A DNA stretch of 44,272 nucleotides from the NCBI GenBank assembly GCA_036499025.1, contig DASYEM010000085.1:1-44272 (forward strand). Direction: 5' to 3'. The notes beneath the pieces are model-generated. The model worked only from the letters and a program-made list of their open reading frames with translations, was not told the origin of the DNA and did no database searches. Within the stretch, counting starts at the first letter, position 1; every line of letters starts with the position of its first letter. The stretch comes from Parvibaculum sp036499025 (lineage in GTDB: Bacteria > Pseudomonadota > Alphaproteobacteria > Parvibaculales > Parvibaculaceae). A program made the translations under genes and the position numbers. This document shows positions 1 through 7,068 of this stretch, piece by piece.

Positions 1-166
1 TGGCGGCGCTGGCGATGCCGGGCATGTTGTGATGTTCGGCGACCCATATGCGATTGTAGCCCCATTGCTCGGCATGGGCCGCGAGGTTCCGGGCGTTGTC
101 GAGCGCGCCGCGCGCGTCTGTTTCTTCAGTCACGCGGACGAGTTCAAGGATGGACAAGGCCGTCAT
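1..166 (-). CDS. LLM-class (luciferase-like) flavin oxidoreductase, N-terminal fragment
   Basis: Reading leftwards from an ATG at 166, 55 codons are visible before the window ends, so only the N-terminus is present. The fragment has a start of the type MTALSILELVRV, then an acidic turn, and the motif WVAEHHNMPGIAS. This is typical of the first strand and active-site loop of the bacterial luciferase-like monooxygenase fold, which uses reduced FMN or F420. A GGAG/CCTCC stretch directly before the ATG serves as ribosome site. It is 112 bp downstream of the AI-2E transporter gene on the same strand and could be read through from it. The substrate cannot be inferred. Confidence 0.8.
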   Translation of the reverse strand, partial: MTALSILELVRVTEETDARGALDNARNLAAHAEQWGYNRIWVAEHHNMPGIASAA

Positions 167-278
167 GGAGGCTCCTGGGGGGCTGAGCTGACGCGAGGGC
201 AAGCTCTATGAGGGCGAGAGACGGATCCCCCGCCCTATATAGGCGCACCTCAGCTGCGATCAAATAGCGGGTCTGGCG

Positions 279-1514
279 TCAGGCCGGCTGCACGGGCAGC
301 GTCTTGCGTTGTCGAGGAAAGGGCAGGCGTACCCTCAATCTCGTGACCTTGACGCGCCAACCGGTTCTCGTGGAAGCGGGAGCTTTCGCCTTGCGCGGCG
401 CGGGCGCCGGATTTCGATATTCGGAAGCGAGCAACATGGCGATGAAGCGCATCGAGGGGACACGGCAGGAGACGGTGTAGATCAGGATCAGCATGGGCAC
501 GGCGACCAGCGCGCCGAGTGGTCCCCAAAGCGCCACCAGCATCGAAACGCCGACAAAGATCGCGAAAGGATTGATAACGATGCGCTTCGACAATAGCCAA
601 GGCTGAACGAAATTCGCCTCGATCGTGTGGATGACGAGCAGGATCGCCGGTGGCAGCGCGCCGTCGATGATGTTCGGCTCGGTCGCGAAACTCACCAACC
701 CGCAGGCGATGATGAGCGTGATGGGACCGAGCATGGGAATGAAATTCAGTAAGCCGAAAGCGAGACCCCAGAGCACGGCGCCGCTGATGTCGAGCGCCAT
801 GAAGAGGCAGGCGGTGATGACCGCGAGGCAGACATTGATGGATGCGAGCACGAAAAGATAACGAGACACGGAGGCGCGCACGTCGCGAATGATGCGCGCC
901 ACACGCAGGCGGTTGACAGGGTCCTTGGGGAGCAGGATCAAGCGGGCGCGATAGGTCGAGCGGAAGACCAGAAGGAAAAGCGTAAGAATGATGACATAGA
1001 AAGTTGTAGCGACCGCACCGGGCGTCGCGGTCGCCACGGCCTCGATCATATTGGGACGTGGCGTGACGATGGTCGGCACCGAACGCTGGCCGCCCATTCG
1101 CCCGATGTCCCGGGTCATCTGATCGACGGCGCTAAAGGACTTTTGCAAGGGCGCGAGTTTTTCCTGCAATGCCCGCACGAAATCCGGTGCGTGCTTCAAC
1201 CAATCGCTCAAGCCCGGAATGACGATCATCACCAGCATGCCAAGTATGCAGGCCGTCAGCACGGTAACGGCGGTGGCGGCGAGCCAGGACGGCATCCCGA
1301 AATTGTCTTCCAGCGAACGCACGACAGGCGCGAGCAGGAGCGCCAGAATGACGGCAAAACACGTCGGCAGCAGAACCGTCTGCGCGGCGACCATCGCCCA
1401 GACGATGGAGATGCTCGTTAAAACGATCAGACATACGCGAATGGCATTCCTGTTTTCGCGCGTCTTCTCGCCATGGATACGTATGGGTCGGCCGCCGGCG
1501 GGGCTGGAACTCAT
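279..1514 (-). CDS. AI-2E family transporter (PerM/TqsA-like membrane protein)
   Basis: This is a 411-residue polytopic membrane protein with the layout of the AI-2E transporter family: a hydrophobic N-terminal pair (about residues 25-70), a third segment near 80-105, a soluble stretch around 110-160, and a C-terminal block of four to five segments. The C-terminal block holds the family motif around GLLNFIPMLGP and the late IEANFVQPWLLSK segment. Family members export autoinducer-2 or act as ion antiporters; most are uncharacterised, so the substrate is unknown here. The C-terminus is a basic tail. Its ATG overlaps the stop of the upstream 50-residue gene by 4 bp, so the two are translationally coupled and probably share the stress promoter at 1807-1831. 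Confidence 0.9.
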   Translation of the reverse strand: MSSSPAGGRPIRIHGEKTRENRNAIRVCLIVLTSISIVWAMVAAQTVLLPTCFAVILALLLAPVVRSLEDNFGMPSWLAATAVTVLTACILGMLVMIVIPGLSDWLKHAPDFVRALQEKLAPLQKSFSAVDQMTRDIGRMGGQRSVPTIVTPRPNMIEAVATATPGAVATTFYVIILTLFLLVFRSTYRARLILLPKDPVNRLRVARIIRDVRASVSRYLFVLASINVCLAVITACLFMALDISGAVLWGLAFGLLNFIPMLGPITLIIACGLVSFATEPNIIDGALPPAILLVIHTIEANFVQPWLLSKRIVINPFAIFVGVSMLVALWGPLGALVAVPMLILIYTVSCRVPSMRFIAMLLASEYRNPAPAPRKAKAPASTRTGWRVKVTRLRVRLPFPRQRKTLPVQPA

Positions 1515-1663
1515 TTTTCGAGTTTGTCGCTACGCTTTGTTCCGCCAATCTTTTTGGTCGGCTGGGTTTGTGGCGGCGGGTCGCTGGCAGGAAAAGATTG
1601 CTCCAGCGCCTCGTCGAGCGCGTCGTCGTTTTCCTGCTTCGTCTTGTTTTTGTCTTCGGTCAT
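1511..1663 (-). CDS. small acidic/hydrophilic conserved protein
   Basis: This is a 50-residue hydrophilic protein. Its centre carries LDEALEQSFPASDPP, a signature I recognise from many small uncharacterised alphaproteobacterial proteins; the tail is lysine-rich. Longer in-frame starts exist up to 1798, but the ATG at 1663 has a good GGAGG site at 1669-1673 and begins where conservation begins, so it is preferred. It is predicted soluble and probably disordered. It overlaps the AI-2E transporter gene by 4 bp. An EcfG-type promoter about 140 bp upstream suggests stress induction. The function is unknown. Confidence 0.75.
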   Translation of the reverse strand: MTEDKNKTKQENDDALDEALEQSFPASDPPPQTQPTKKIGGTKRSDKLEK

Positions 1664-1806
1664 GGCGACCTCCGTGTAAATGCTGAAGCCAGACCCGGCG
1701 CTCAGATAGGTGCGATGGCGCGTCCAACTTCTCCCCGGCCGGGGAAGAGAAGCGCCACGGGTTGTATGTGCAAGGCTTGGATCCGTCTGTTTCATCACGT
1801 TCGCTC

Positions 1807-1831
1807 AACGTCCCGGACGGGCGGCAGTTCC
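1807..1831 (-). promoter_or_regulatory. EcfG-type stress promoter for the small acidic protein/AI-2E operon
   Basis: On the minus strand GGAAC (1831-1827) is followed by exactly 16 bp and CGTT (1810-1807). This is a full match to the known EcfG (general stress sigma factor) consensus of alphaproteobacteria. Transcription would start near 1800, giving a leader of about 135 nt before the ATG at 1663. Confidence 0.7.
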
Positions 1832-1923
1832 GTCGCGGTGTGGATAAAGCCTTCCCGTGTCCAGAACTCATGTTTCGGCGGGCGTTTCATGCAACTCTCG
1901 CCGCCGAGCGGCGTTGTTTTTCG

Positions 1924-2232
1924 ATGATGCAAGAAAATCCGAAATTGAAAATCGAGGCGGCGTCGCAGCCGGGCAAGCCCCCTGCGCCTGACGATCCGAA
2001 CCCGAAGCCTGACGCGCCGCAGCCACCTCACCCGCATGAGCCGCCGAACGAGGTGCCGCCGATCAAGCTTCCGCCCGAGATCGCGCCGGGGACGCCGCCG
2101 GAAACCCCGCCCGTGCCCCAGATGCCGCCCATTGACGTGCCGCCCGAGGTGCCTCCGCAGCCGGACGGTCCCGGGGCTCCGATGATTCCACCGCCGGAGC
2201 CGCAGACCCCCATGACAATGACCACGAGGTAA
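1924..2232 (+). CDS. proline-rich low-complexity protein
   Basis: The product is about 102 residues, roughly one third proline, with repeated PPxxPP, PPEV and PPEI units and no hydrophobic segment; it ends in a short Met/Thr tail. No family is recognised. The start is uncertain: the ORF is open back to 1762 and has another ATG at 1870, and none has a clear ribosome site; the double ATG at 1924/1927 is taken because the proline-rich character starts there. A 43-residue membrane protein gene follows after 4 bp, then a strong terminator, which supports a real two-gene transcript. The opposite strand also has a long arginine-rich ORF, so codon bias alone is not decisive. Confidence 0.5.
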   Translation: MMQENPKLKIEAASQPGKPPAPDDPNPKPDAPQPPHPHEPPNEVPPIKLPPEIAPGTPPETPPVPQMPPIDVPPEVPPQPDGPGAPMIPPPEPQTPMTMTTR

Positions 2233-2236
2233 TTTG

Positions 2237-2368
2237 ATGAAAAAGGAAATCAGCGCCGAGGAAGCCCGCTCCGGCAAAACGCTGCATGAGATGCGGTATG
2301 TGCTGGGGATCAGCCTCGCCCTCGTTATCGCGGGCTTTGGCCTTGTGTATCTTTACTATTTCGCCTGA
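2237..2368 (+). CDS. 43-residue single-pass membrane protein
   Basis: This short ORF begins ATG-AAA-AAG and encodes 43 residues: a charged N-terminal half of about 21 residues (MKKEISAEEARSG...) and one hydrophobic helix at about 22-42 ending in YLYYFA. A GAGGT ribosome site at 2226-2230 sits 6 nt before the start. The gene follows the proline-rich gene by 4 bp and is followed 22 bp later by a strong terminator, so it is probably the last gene of that transcript. No family is recognised; it may be a small membrane partner of the proline-rich protein. Confidence 0.65.
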   Translation: MKKEISAEEARSGKTLHEMRYVLGISLALVIAGFGLVYLYYFA

Positions 2369-2390
2369 CGTCGCGGCTTCTTGCAGTTAG

Positions 2391-2421
2391 CGTCCGGCAG
2401 GTGACTGCCGGGCGTTTTTTT
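2391..2421 (+). terminator. intrinsic terminator
   Basis: A 10-bp stem (2391-2400 with 2405-2414, one G-T pair), a GTGA loop and seven T residues follow the 43-residue gene. Confidence 0.85.
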
Positions 2422-2672
2422 GGATGCGTATTATGAGAAAATTCGCTCGCGATTTCCGTTTTTTGCAGTAATCGTCTCGTGTGTCCAAACATTGATCCTT
2501 GCTAATGTCACGCTTTCGCCTTTTGCTTAAGATAATTCAGGACTGCGTGGTAATGGGCTTCGCCTTGAGCCGGGCGATCTCAAGTCCAGAATAGCGGAGT
2601 TGAGCGGGAATATCGCTTTGTCTCTCCTCGGGACTTGCGATCTCCTGAAACAGACAGGGCGGGGCGCGCCGT

Positions 2673-5156
2673 GTGGGTCGATGTCGCGAGGAACGGACGA
2701 TAGAGACGATCAAGACAGTCCAGCCGCATGGTGCGCTGATTGTTCTTCGCTTGCCGGAATGGGTGATCACACACGCAAGCGAAAGCCTGCATCCCATTTT
2801 TGGCGCCGAAGCGGAGACGGTTATTGGCCGTCCGCTCAGCGAACTCATGTCGCGGCATACCATTCATCGTCTGAGAAACATCATGCAGTTCGTGGTCGCC
2901 AATGGCGAGCCGGAGCGGTTGATGAACCTTGCCATGGGGTTCAAGCGCGAGCGGTTCGACCTGTCGCTCTATGCGGATCAGAACCGCGCCATCATCGAAA
3001 TCAAGCCACGTCAGGCCGGTCAGAAGGGCGTCGAGGACGCTTTCTTTTTGCTGCGGGCCATGCGCGCGCGGATCAGAGACGTCACCTCGGCTGCCGATGT
3101 CTGCCATAGGACCGCCAGACAATGCCGGTCACTCACGGGATATGACCGCGCCACCATTTTTCGTTTCCGCGAAGACGGTACGAGCGAGATCGTGGCCGAC
3201 GAACGCCGCGACGGAATATCGGAAGCGGGTATTTTTTACGGCGTCGAAGAAACCGACATGCTGGCGCGCAATCTCGTCAAGGGTAAGCGTTTCAGCTATG
3301 TGCCCGATATGGCCTATGTCCCGTCGCGCATCATCCCGGGTCCAACGCCGCTCGGTGCGATGCATGGACTGAATGCGCCGGGCCTCGATACGCTTGCGCC
3401 CGCCCATGCGGATTACCTTCGCCGCAGCGGTATCGGCGCGGTTTTCGCTCTGCCCATCGGTGCGCTCGAGGCGCCGTGGGGCGTCGTGGTCTGCCAGAAT
3501 GCGGAGCCACGATTCATCCCCTTTGAAATTCGCTCGGCGCTGGAATTTTTCACCAACGGCATCGCGCTGCAAATTGCGCTTCTCGGCGCGGCGGAAACGT
3601 TTGGCACGCATGCGACGGCGCGCAAGGTGCGTGGCGACGTTCTGGCCGACCCGGCCATGGAGATCGACCCGGAAGAAAATCTGCAAGGCTTTGCCGATGC
3701 CCTGTCACGGCACATCAAGATCGATGGCGTCGGCTATTGGTTCGGACAGGCATTCGATGCTGTTGGCGAGGCGCCCCCGCTTGAGGGCGCGACGAAGATC
3801 GCCGCCGCGCTTGATGCCGCCACCCCAGTCGTGCAGATCTTTGACGATCTCGGCGCCGTGGGCGGCTTGATCGACGGCGAAGCGGGGCCGGGCGGCATGC
3901 TCGCCGTCAGGCTATCGCGTCACCCCAGCCAATATCTGATGCTCTTTCGCAGGGCTTTGCCGCGCTCAACCAAATGGGGCCGTCCGCTGGAGGCGGGAGT
4001 CTCGCCGCGTGAGGACATTGAGCTGGGCCGGTCGCAGTCCTGGAGCCGCGTCGAGATCGAAGTCGGGCATTCCCTGCGGTCACTTCTTCTGGATCTTCGG
4101 CTGCGTCGCCTCGACCGCGACGATGAGGAACAGCTGGCTGCATTGCGCCGACAGGAAACGCTCATCACCGAGCTCAATCACCGGGTCAAAAATCTTCTGG
4201 CGCTTTTCCAATCGCTGGTCGCCAAGACCGGCGAGGCGTCGCCGACGCTTGAGGAATTCGTGCAGACCTTGGCTGGCCGAGTTCGCTCGTTGGCGCTTGC
4301 GCATGACCAGATGAATGGCGACGGTATTTCAAATGTGCCGATCCGCGCGCTCGTCGAAGCCGAGCTCGCACCATACATGTCTCGAGATAGCGAGATCATC
4401 CTCGATGGCCCTGAACTGGCTTTTACCTCGCAGGCCTTTGCTGTCTTCGCACTTGTCGTGCATGAGCTCGCAACGAACGCCGCCAAGTACGGCGCGCTGA
4501 GCCGGGCTGCAGGCAAGCTCACGGTGCGCTGGTCGCGAACGGAGAGCGGGGCTGTCCGTTTCGTCTGGCAAGAACGAGGCGCGACGCCGATCTCACCCCC
4601 TGGGCGACGGGGCTTCGGCTCGACGTTGGTCGAACGCATGATCCCTTTCGAACTTCGCGGCGAAGCGCAGGTGAATTATCCCCCGGAGGGATTGTCCGCT
4701 TTATTTGAAATTCCAGGCAAGTTCGTCGAAACGCGCCATGCCGATTTTGCGCCGCCGCGTCGTCAAGCGGGCCCGCATAGGGCTTTCAATCCCGGGCGCA
4801 ACCTTCGCGCTCTTGTCGTCGAAGACAATATGATTATTGCGCTGCAAGCGGAGGACATGCTGCGCCGCCTCGGTTTTACGCAGGTCGAGGTCGCGGGACG
4901 TTGGCAGGACGCGGCGGGGTTCATCGACGCGAACGCTTTCGATGTCGTCGCGCTAGACGTCAATCTGGGCGGCGAAACGTCTTTTCCGTTGGCGGATAAA
5001 CTGGTGGCGACGGGCACGCCGTTCTTTTTTGCGACAGGCTATGGCGAGAAGGGGACAATTCCAGATCGCTTCTTGCACGTGCCTATCGTTGTGAAGCCCT
5101 ATTCCGACGCGAGCCTTTCTGCGGCGCTATCCGAGTTCTTCGGCGCTTCCGATTAA
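2673..5156 (+). CDS. phytochrome-like hybrid HWE histidine kinase with C-terminal receiver
   Basis: The 827-residue product has PAS_2 (QPHG at 17-20, about 10-120), GAF (140-305), PHY (about 325-480), an HWE dimerisation/ATP-binding region (H-box HRVKN with His503; N-box HELATNAAKYGAL with Asn602) and a receiver (acidic pair 717-718, Asp762, Thr788, Lys808). This is a bacteriophytochrome architecture with a complete kinase and receiver. The light-sensing part is odd. The only N-terminal Cys is residue 4, one residue further from QPHG than usual. The DIP motif of GAF reads ETD, the usual CHH reads CQN, and the tongue motif PRxSF reads PRED; His245 is kept. No heme oxygenase gene lies nearby. 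The start is GTG at 2673, since a stop lies 24 bp upstream. It may be a bilin-free phytochrome. Confidence 0.88.
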   Translation: MGRCREERTIETIKTVQPHGALIVLRLPEWVITHASESLHPIFGAEAETVIGRPLSELMSRHTIHRLRNIMQFVVANGEPERLMNLAMGFKRERFDLSLYADQNRAIIEIKPRQAGQKGVEDAFFLLRAMRARIRDVTSAADVCHRTARQCRSLTGYDRATIFRFREDGTSEIVADERRDGISEAGIFYGVEETDMLARNLVKGKRFSYVPDMAYVPSRIIPGPTPLGAMHGLNAPGLDTLAPAHADYLRRSGIGAVFALPIGALEAPWGVVVCQNAEPRFIPFEIRSALEFFTNGIALQIALLGAAETFGTHATARKVRGDVLADPAMEIDPEENLQGFADALSRHIKIDGVGYWFGQAFDAVGEAPPLEGATKIAAALDAATPVVQIFDDLGAVGGLIDGEAGPGGMLAVRLSRHPSQYLMLFRRALPRSTKWGRPLEAGVSPREDIELGRSQSWSRVEIEVGHSLRSLLLDLRLRRLDRDDEEQLAALRRQETLITELNHRVKNLLALFQSLVAKTGEASPTLEEFVQTLAGRVRSLALAHDQMNGDGISNVPIRALVEAELAPYMSRDSEIILDGPELAFTSQAFAVFALVVHELATNAAKYGALSRAAGKLTVRWSRTESGAVRFVWQERGATPISPPGRRGFGSTLVERMIPFELRGEAQVNYPPEGLSALFEIPGKFVETRHADFAPPRRQAGPHRAFNPGRNLRALVVEDNMIIALQAEDMLRRLGFTQVEVAGRWQDAAGFIDANAFDVVALDVNLGGETSFPLADKLVATGTPFFFATGYGEKGTIPDRFLHVPIVVKPYSDASLSAALSEFFGASD

Positions 5157-5209
5157 CGCTTGCTCAAGCGCAGCGGCTCTGTTCATTCCCATCGACATTC
5201 GTCAGCATC

Positions 5210-5234
5210 GGAACGAATGATCCGACCCATCGTT
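5210..5234 (+). promoter_or_regulatory. EcfG-type stress promoter for the PRC-barrel gene
   Basis: GGAAC (5210-5214), 16 bp, CGTT (5231-5234) is a full match to the EcfG consensus. It lies about 40 bp before the start codon at 5276, an ideal distance. Confidence 0.8.
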
Positions 5235-5275
5235 ACACATATATCAATTCGTAAATCTTCGAAGGGAGATATGTG

Positions 5276-6100
5276 ATGAAACGCCTTCTCACAGGGACAG
5301 CGCTGCTGGCCATTTGCGTCCCCGTCATGGCTTATGCAGCCGGAGCGGAGAATACAGCGCCCGCCTCACCGACCATGTCGTCGCCGATGACACCCACGAC
5401 AGGCACGTCACGCCTGCAGGCGGCACCGGAAGGCGCCGACGCTGCGATGTCGCCCGATGCGGTCACGCAGTCGAACGGCGTGGCCGTGATGTCCACCAAT
5501 GCGCTCAGCGCCTATTACCTCAAGGGCGCTGACGTGATGGGATCGGACAATAAAAAGCTCGGCACCATCGACGATATCGTTCTGGATGAAAGCGGGCAGG
5601 CCAAGCGCGCGTTGATCGCGGCTGGCGGCGTCGCGGGTATAGGCGCCAAGGAAGTCGGCGTCGATTTTTCGCGGTTGACCTTTGCCGGTCAGGGCGTGAA
5701 AGCCCCCGTGGCGCAAATTGATGCGACGGCGGACAGTCTGAAGTCGCAACCGCCTGTCGAAAAAGACAAGATCGGTTCCGGCCTCGTGCTGGCCAGCTCC
5801 GTAGTAGGGTCCAAGGTCAAGCTTCAGGAAAGCAAGGACATGGCCAAAATCTCCGACGTGATCCTCGACAAGAAGGGTGCGGCCAAATATGCCGCAATCG
5901 ACTTTGGAGGCGTCATGGGTGTCGGCGACAAGCGTGTCGCGGTTTCCTACGACAAGCTCGGCAAGGCGGCAAAAGGCCAGCCGATACCGCTTCAGCAAAC
6001 CAAAGCGGAACTCACGGCCTCGCCAGCCTTTGTTTATGAGGCCGATGATTCAACGGCGTCGATCGTTCCTTCGGGCAGCAATTCGACCGCCCCGCGTTAA
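5276..6100 (+). CDS. secreted PRC-barrel domain protein
   Basis: The 274-residue product starts with a signal peptide (KRLL then a hydrophobic core, likely cleaved after MAYA near residue 20). A Ser/Thr/Pro-rich linker follows, then two PRC-barrel-like domains at about 75-145 and 165-235. Each has the pattern GxxVxxxxxxKxGxIxDxxLDxxGxAxxAxI. PRC barrels are small beta-barrels found in RNA-processing and photosynthetic proteins and in many uncharacterised exported stress proteins; the role here would be periplasmic but is unknown. The ATG at 5276 is used because GGGAG at 5264-5268 is well spaced from it; a GTG at 5273 is too close. It is a monocistronic unit with an EcfG promoter and its own terminator. 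Confidence 0.85.
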   Translation: MKRLLTGTALLAICVPVMAYAAGAENTAPASPTMSSPMTPTTGTSRLQAAPEGADAAMSPDAVTQSNGVAVMSTNALSAYYLKGADVMGSDNKKLGTIDDIVLDESGQAKRALIAAGGVAGIGAKEVGVDFSRLTFAGQGVKAPVAQIDATADSLKSQPPVEKDKIGSGLVLASSVVGSKVKLQESKDMAKISDVILDKKGAAKYAAIDFGGVMGVGDKRVAVSYDKLGKAAKGQPIPLQQTKAELTASPAFVYEADDSTASIVPSGSNSTAPR

Positions 6101-6116
6101 ACAAGATGCCTGAAAC

Positions 6117-6156
6117 AAATCTCCCGGCCGGCCCGATGCTGGCCGGGAGATTTTTT
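6117..6156 (+). terminator. intrinsic terminator after the PRC-barrel gene
   Basis: A 13-bp perfect stem (6117-6129 with 6141-6153), an 11-nt loop and a T run. Confidence 0.9.
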
Positions 6157-6197
6157 ATTCAGCTTCGCCATTTCTCGAGAAACAGGAAGGTTTCCCC

Positions 6198-6740
6198 GTG
6201 ACCAGATCTTCACCTGCCGTGAAATCGGACTCTGCTCCGAAATCCCCGCTCGATCTTCAGCCCCGTGTCGAAAAGTCCGATGTGGGCATCGAGCAACGCG
6301 AGAAGAAACATCTGGCGGAAGGGCTCTCGCAGTCGCTCGCCGATACGTTCTCGCTTTATGTAAAGACTCTTGGGGTCCACTGGAATGTTGTCGGCCCCTC
6401 CTTTTACGGTCTCCACAAGCTCACCGAGGTTCAGTATCAAGATCTGGCGGAAGCCGTCGATGCGCTGGCCGAACGCATTCGTGCGCTCGGTTATCCCGCG
6501 CCTGCCGGCTTTGCCGATTTTCGCTCGCTGTCGGCCATCGAGGCGGAAAGCCGCATCGAGGGCACCGGCGACATGCTGAAGGAACTTATCGCCGACAATG
6601 AACTCGCGGCGCGCCGCATGCGGAAGGTCTCCGATCTGGCGGCGGAGGCCGAAGACAAGTTTTCCGAAGACATGTTGATCGGGCGGATGGGCGCTCATGA
6701 GAAGAACGTCTGGATGCTGCGCGCGCTGGTCGCCCAGTAA
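6198..6740 (+). CDS. dps: Dps family DNA-protecting ferritin-like protein
   Basis: The 180-residue product has a polar, Lys/Pro-rich extension of about 40 residues, then the Dps four-helix fold. The ferroxidase-centre signature is visible: TLGVHWNV supplies the first His, LHKLTE the second His and acid, and VDALAERI the Asp and Glu of the neighbouring subunit. Dps dodecamers oxidise and store iron with peroxide and often coat DNA; the basic extension could serve DNA binding. The start is GTG at 6198 with AGGAAGG 7 nt upstream. It is separated from the PRC gene by a strong terminator, so it needs its own promoter; no EcfG-type site was found for it. Confidence 0.92.
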   Translation: MTRSSPAVKSDSAPKSPLDLQPRVEKSDVGIEQREKKHLAEGLSQSLADTFSLYVKTLGVHWNVVGPSFYGLHKLTEVQYQDLAEAVDALAERIRALGYPAPAGFADFRSLSAIEAESRIEGTGDMLKELIADNELAARRMRKVSDLAAEAEDKFSEDMLIGRMGAHEKNVWMLRALVAQ

Positions 6741-6773
6741 GCGTCTCCGGCAGACGTCCGGCCATTCGGCCTG

Positions 6774-6807
6774 AAAGCGCCCGCGTGGTTTTTCGCGGGC
6801 GCTTTTT
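6774..6807 (+). terminator. intrinsic terminator after dps
   Basis: A 12-bp stem (6774-6785 with 6794-6805), a short loop and a T run ending at 6807. Confidence 0.85.
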
Positions 6808-6833
6808 GCCGGCAAAGGCGCGGCACAAAAAAG

Positions 6834-6944
6834 AACGCCGCGGAAGGCGCGGCGTTGATTAGAGGATCTCGAGGGGTTCGGAATGAACCCCGACCTGGCA
6901 CGGGGGGGCACGGGGGGACGATAAATGCCGGGTCGGGGTTTTTT
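6834..6944 (+). ncRNA. candidate structured RNA: two hairpins, the second terminator-like
   Basis: In the 328-bp gap between dps and the convergent sensor gene, past the dps terminator, lies a perfect 8-bp hairpin (6834-6841 with 6849-6856). A long hairpin follows (6886-6900 with 6926-6940, 15 bp with one G-T pair, and a G-rich 25-nt loop) that ends in six T residues. No ORF covers it. It could be a small RNA with its own terminator or a second terminator for dps. No clear promoter is visible. Confidence 0.35.
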
Positions 6945-7068
6945 AGCGGCCCGACTGGGGCGCACCAAAATTGGATCAAGCATTCCGAACACTGATAGAA
7001 CGCAGGCTCCCGTCATTAGGTTCCCGCTATTTTCGATTTCCGAAAAAAAATTATAGGGGTTGGTGGCG

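Noticed and set aside
2681..3109. A plus-strand ORF from the ATG at 2681, within the phytochrome-like gene start
   Set aside because: It is a different frame with no homology pattern, whereas the GTG frame carries the QPHG and PAS motifs.
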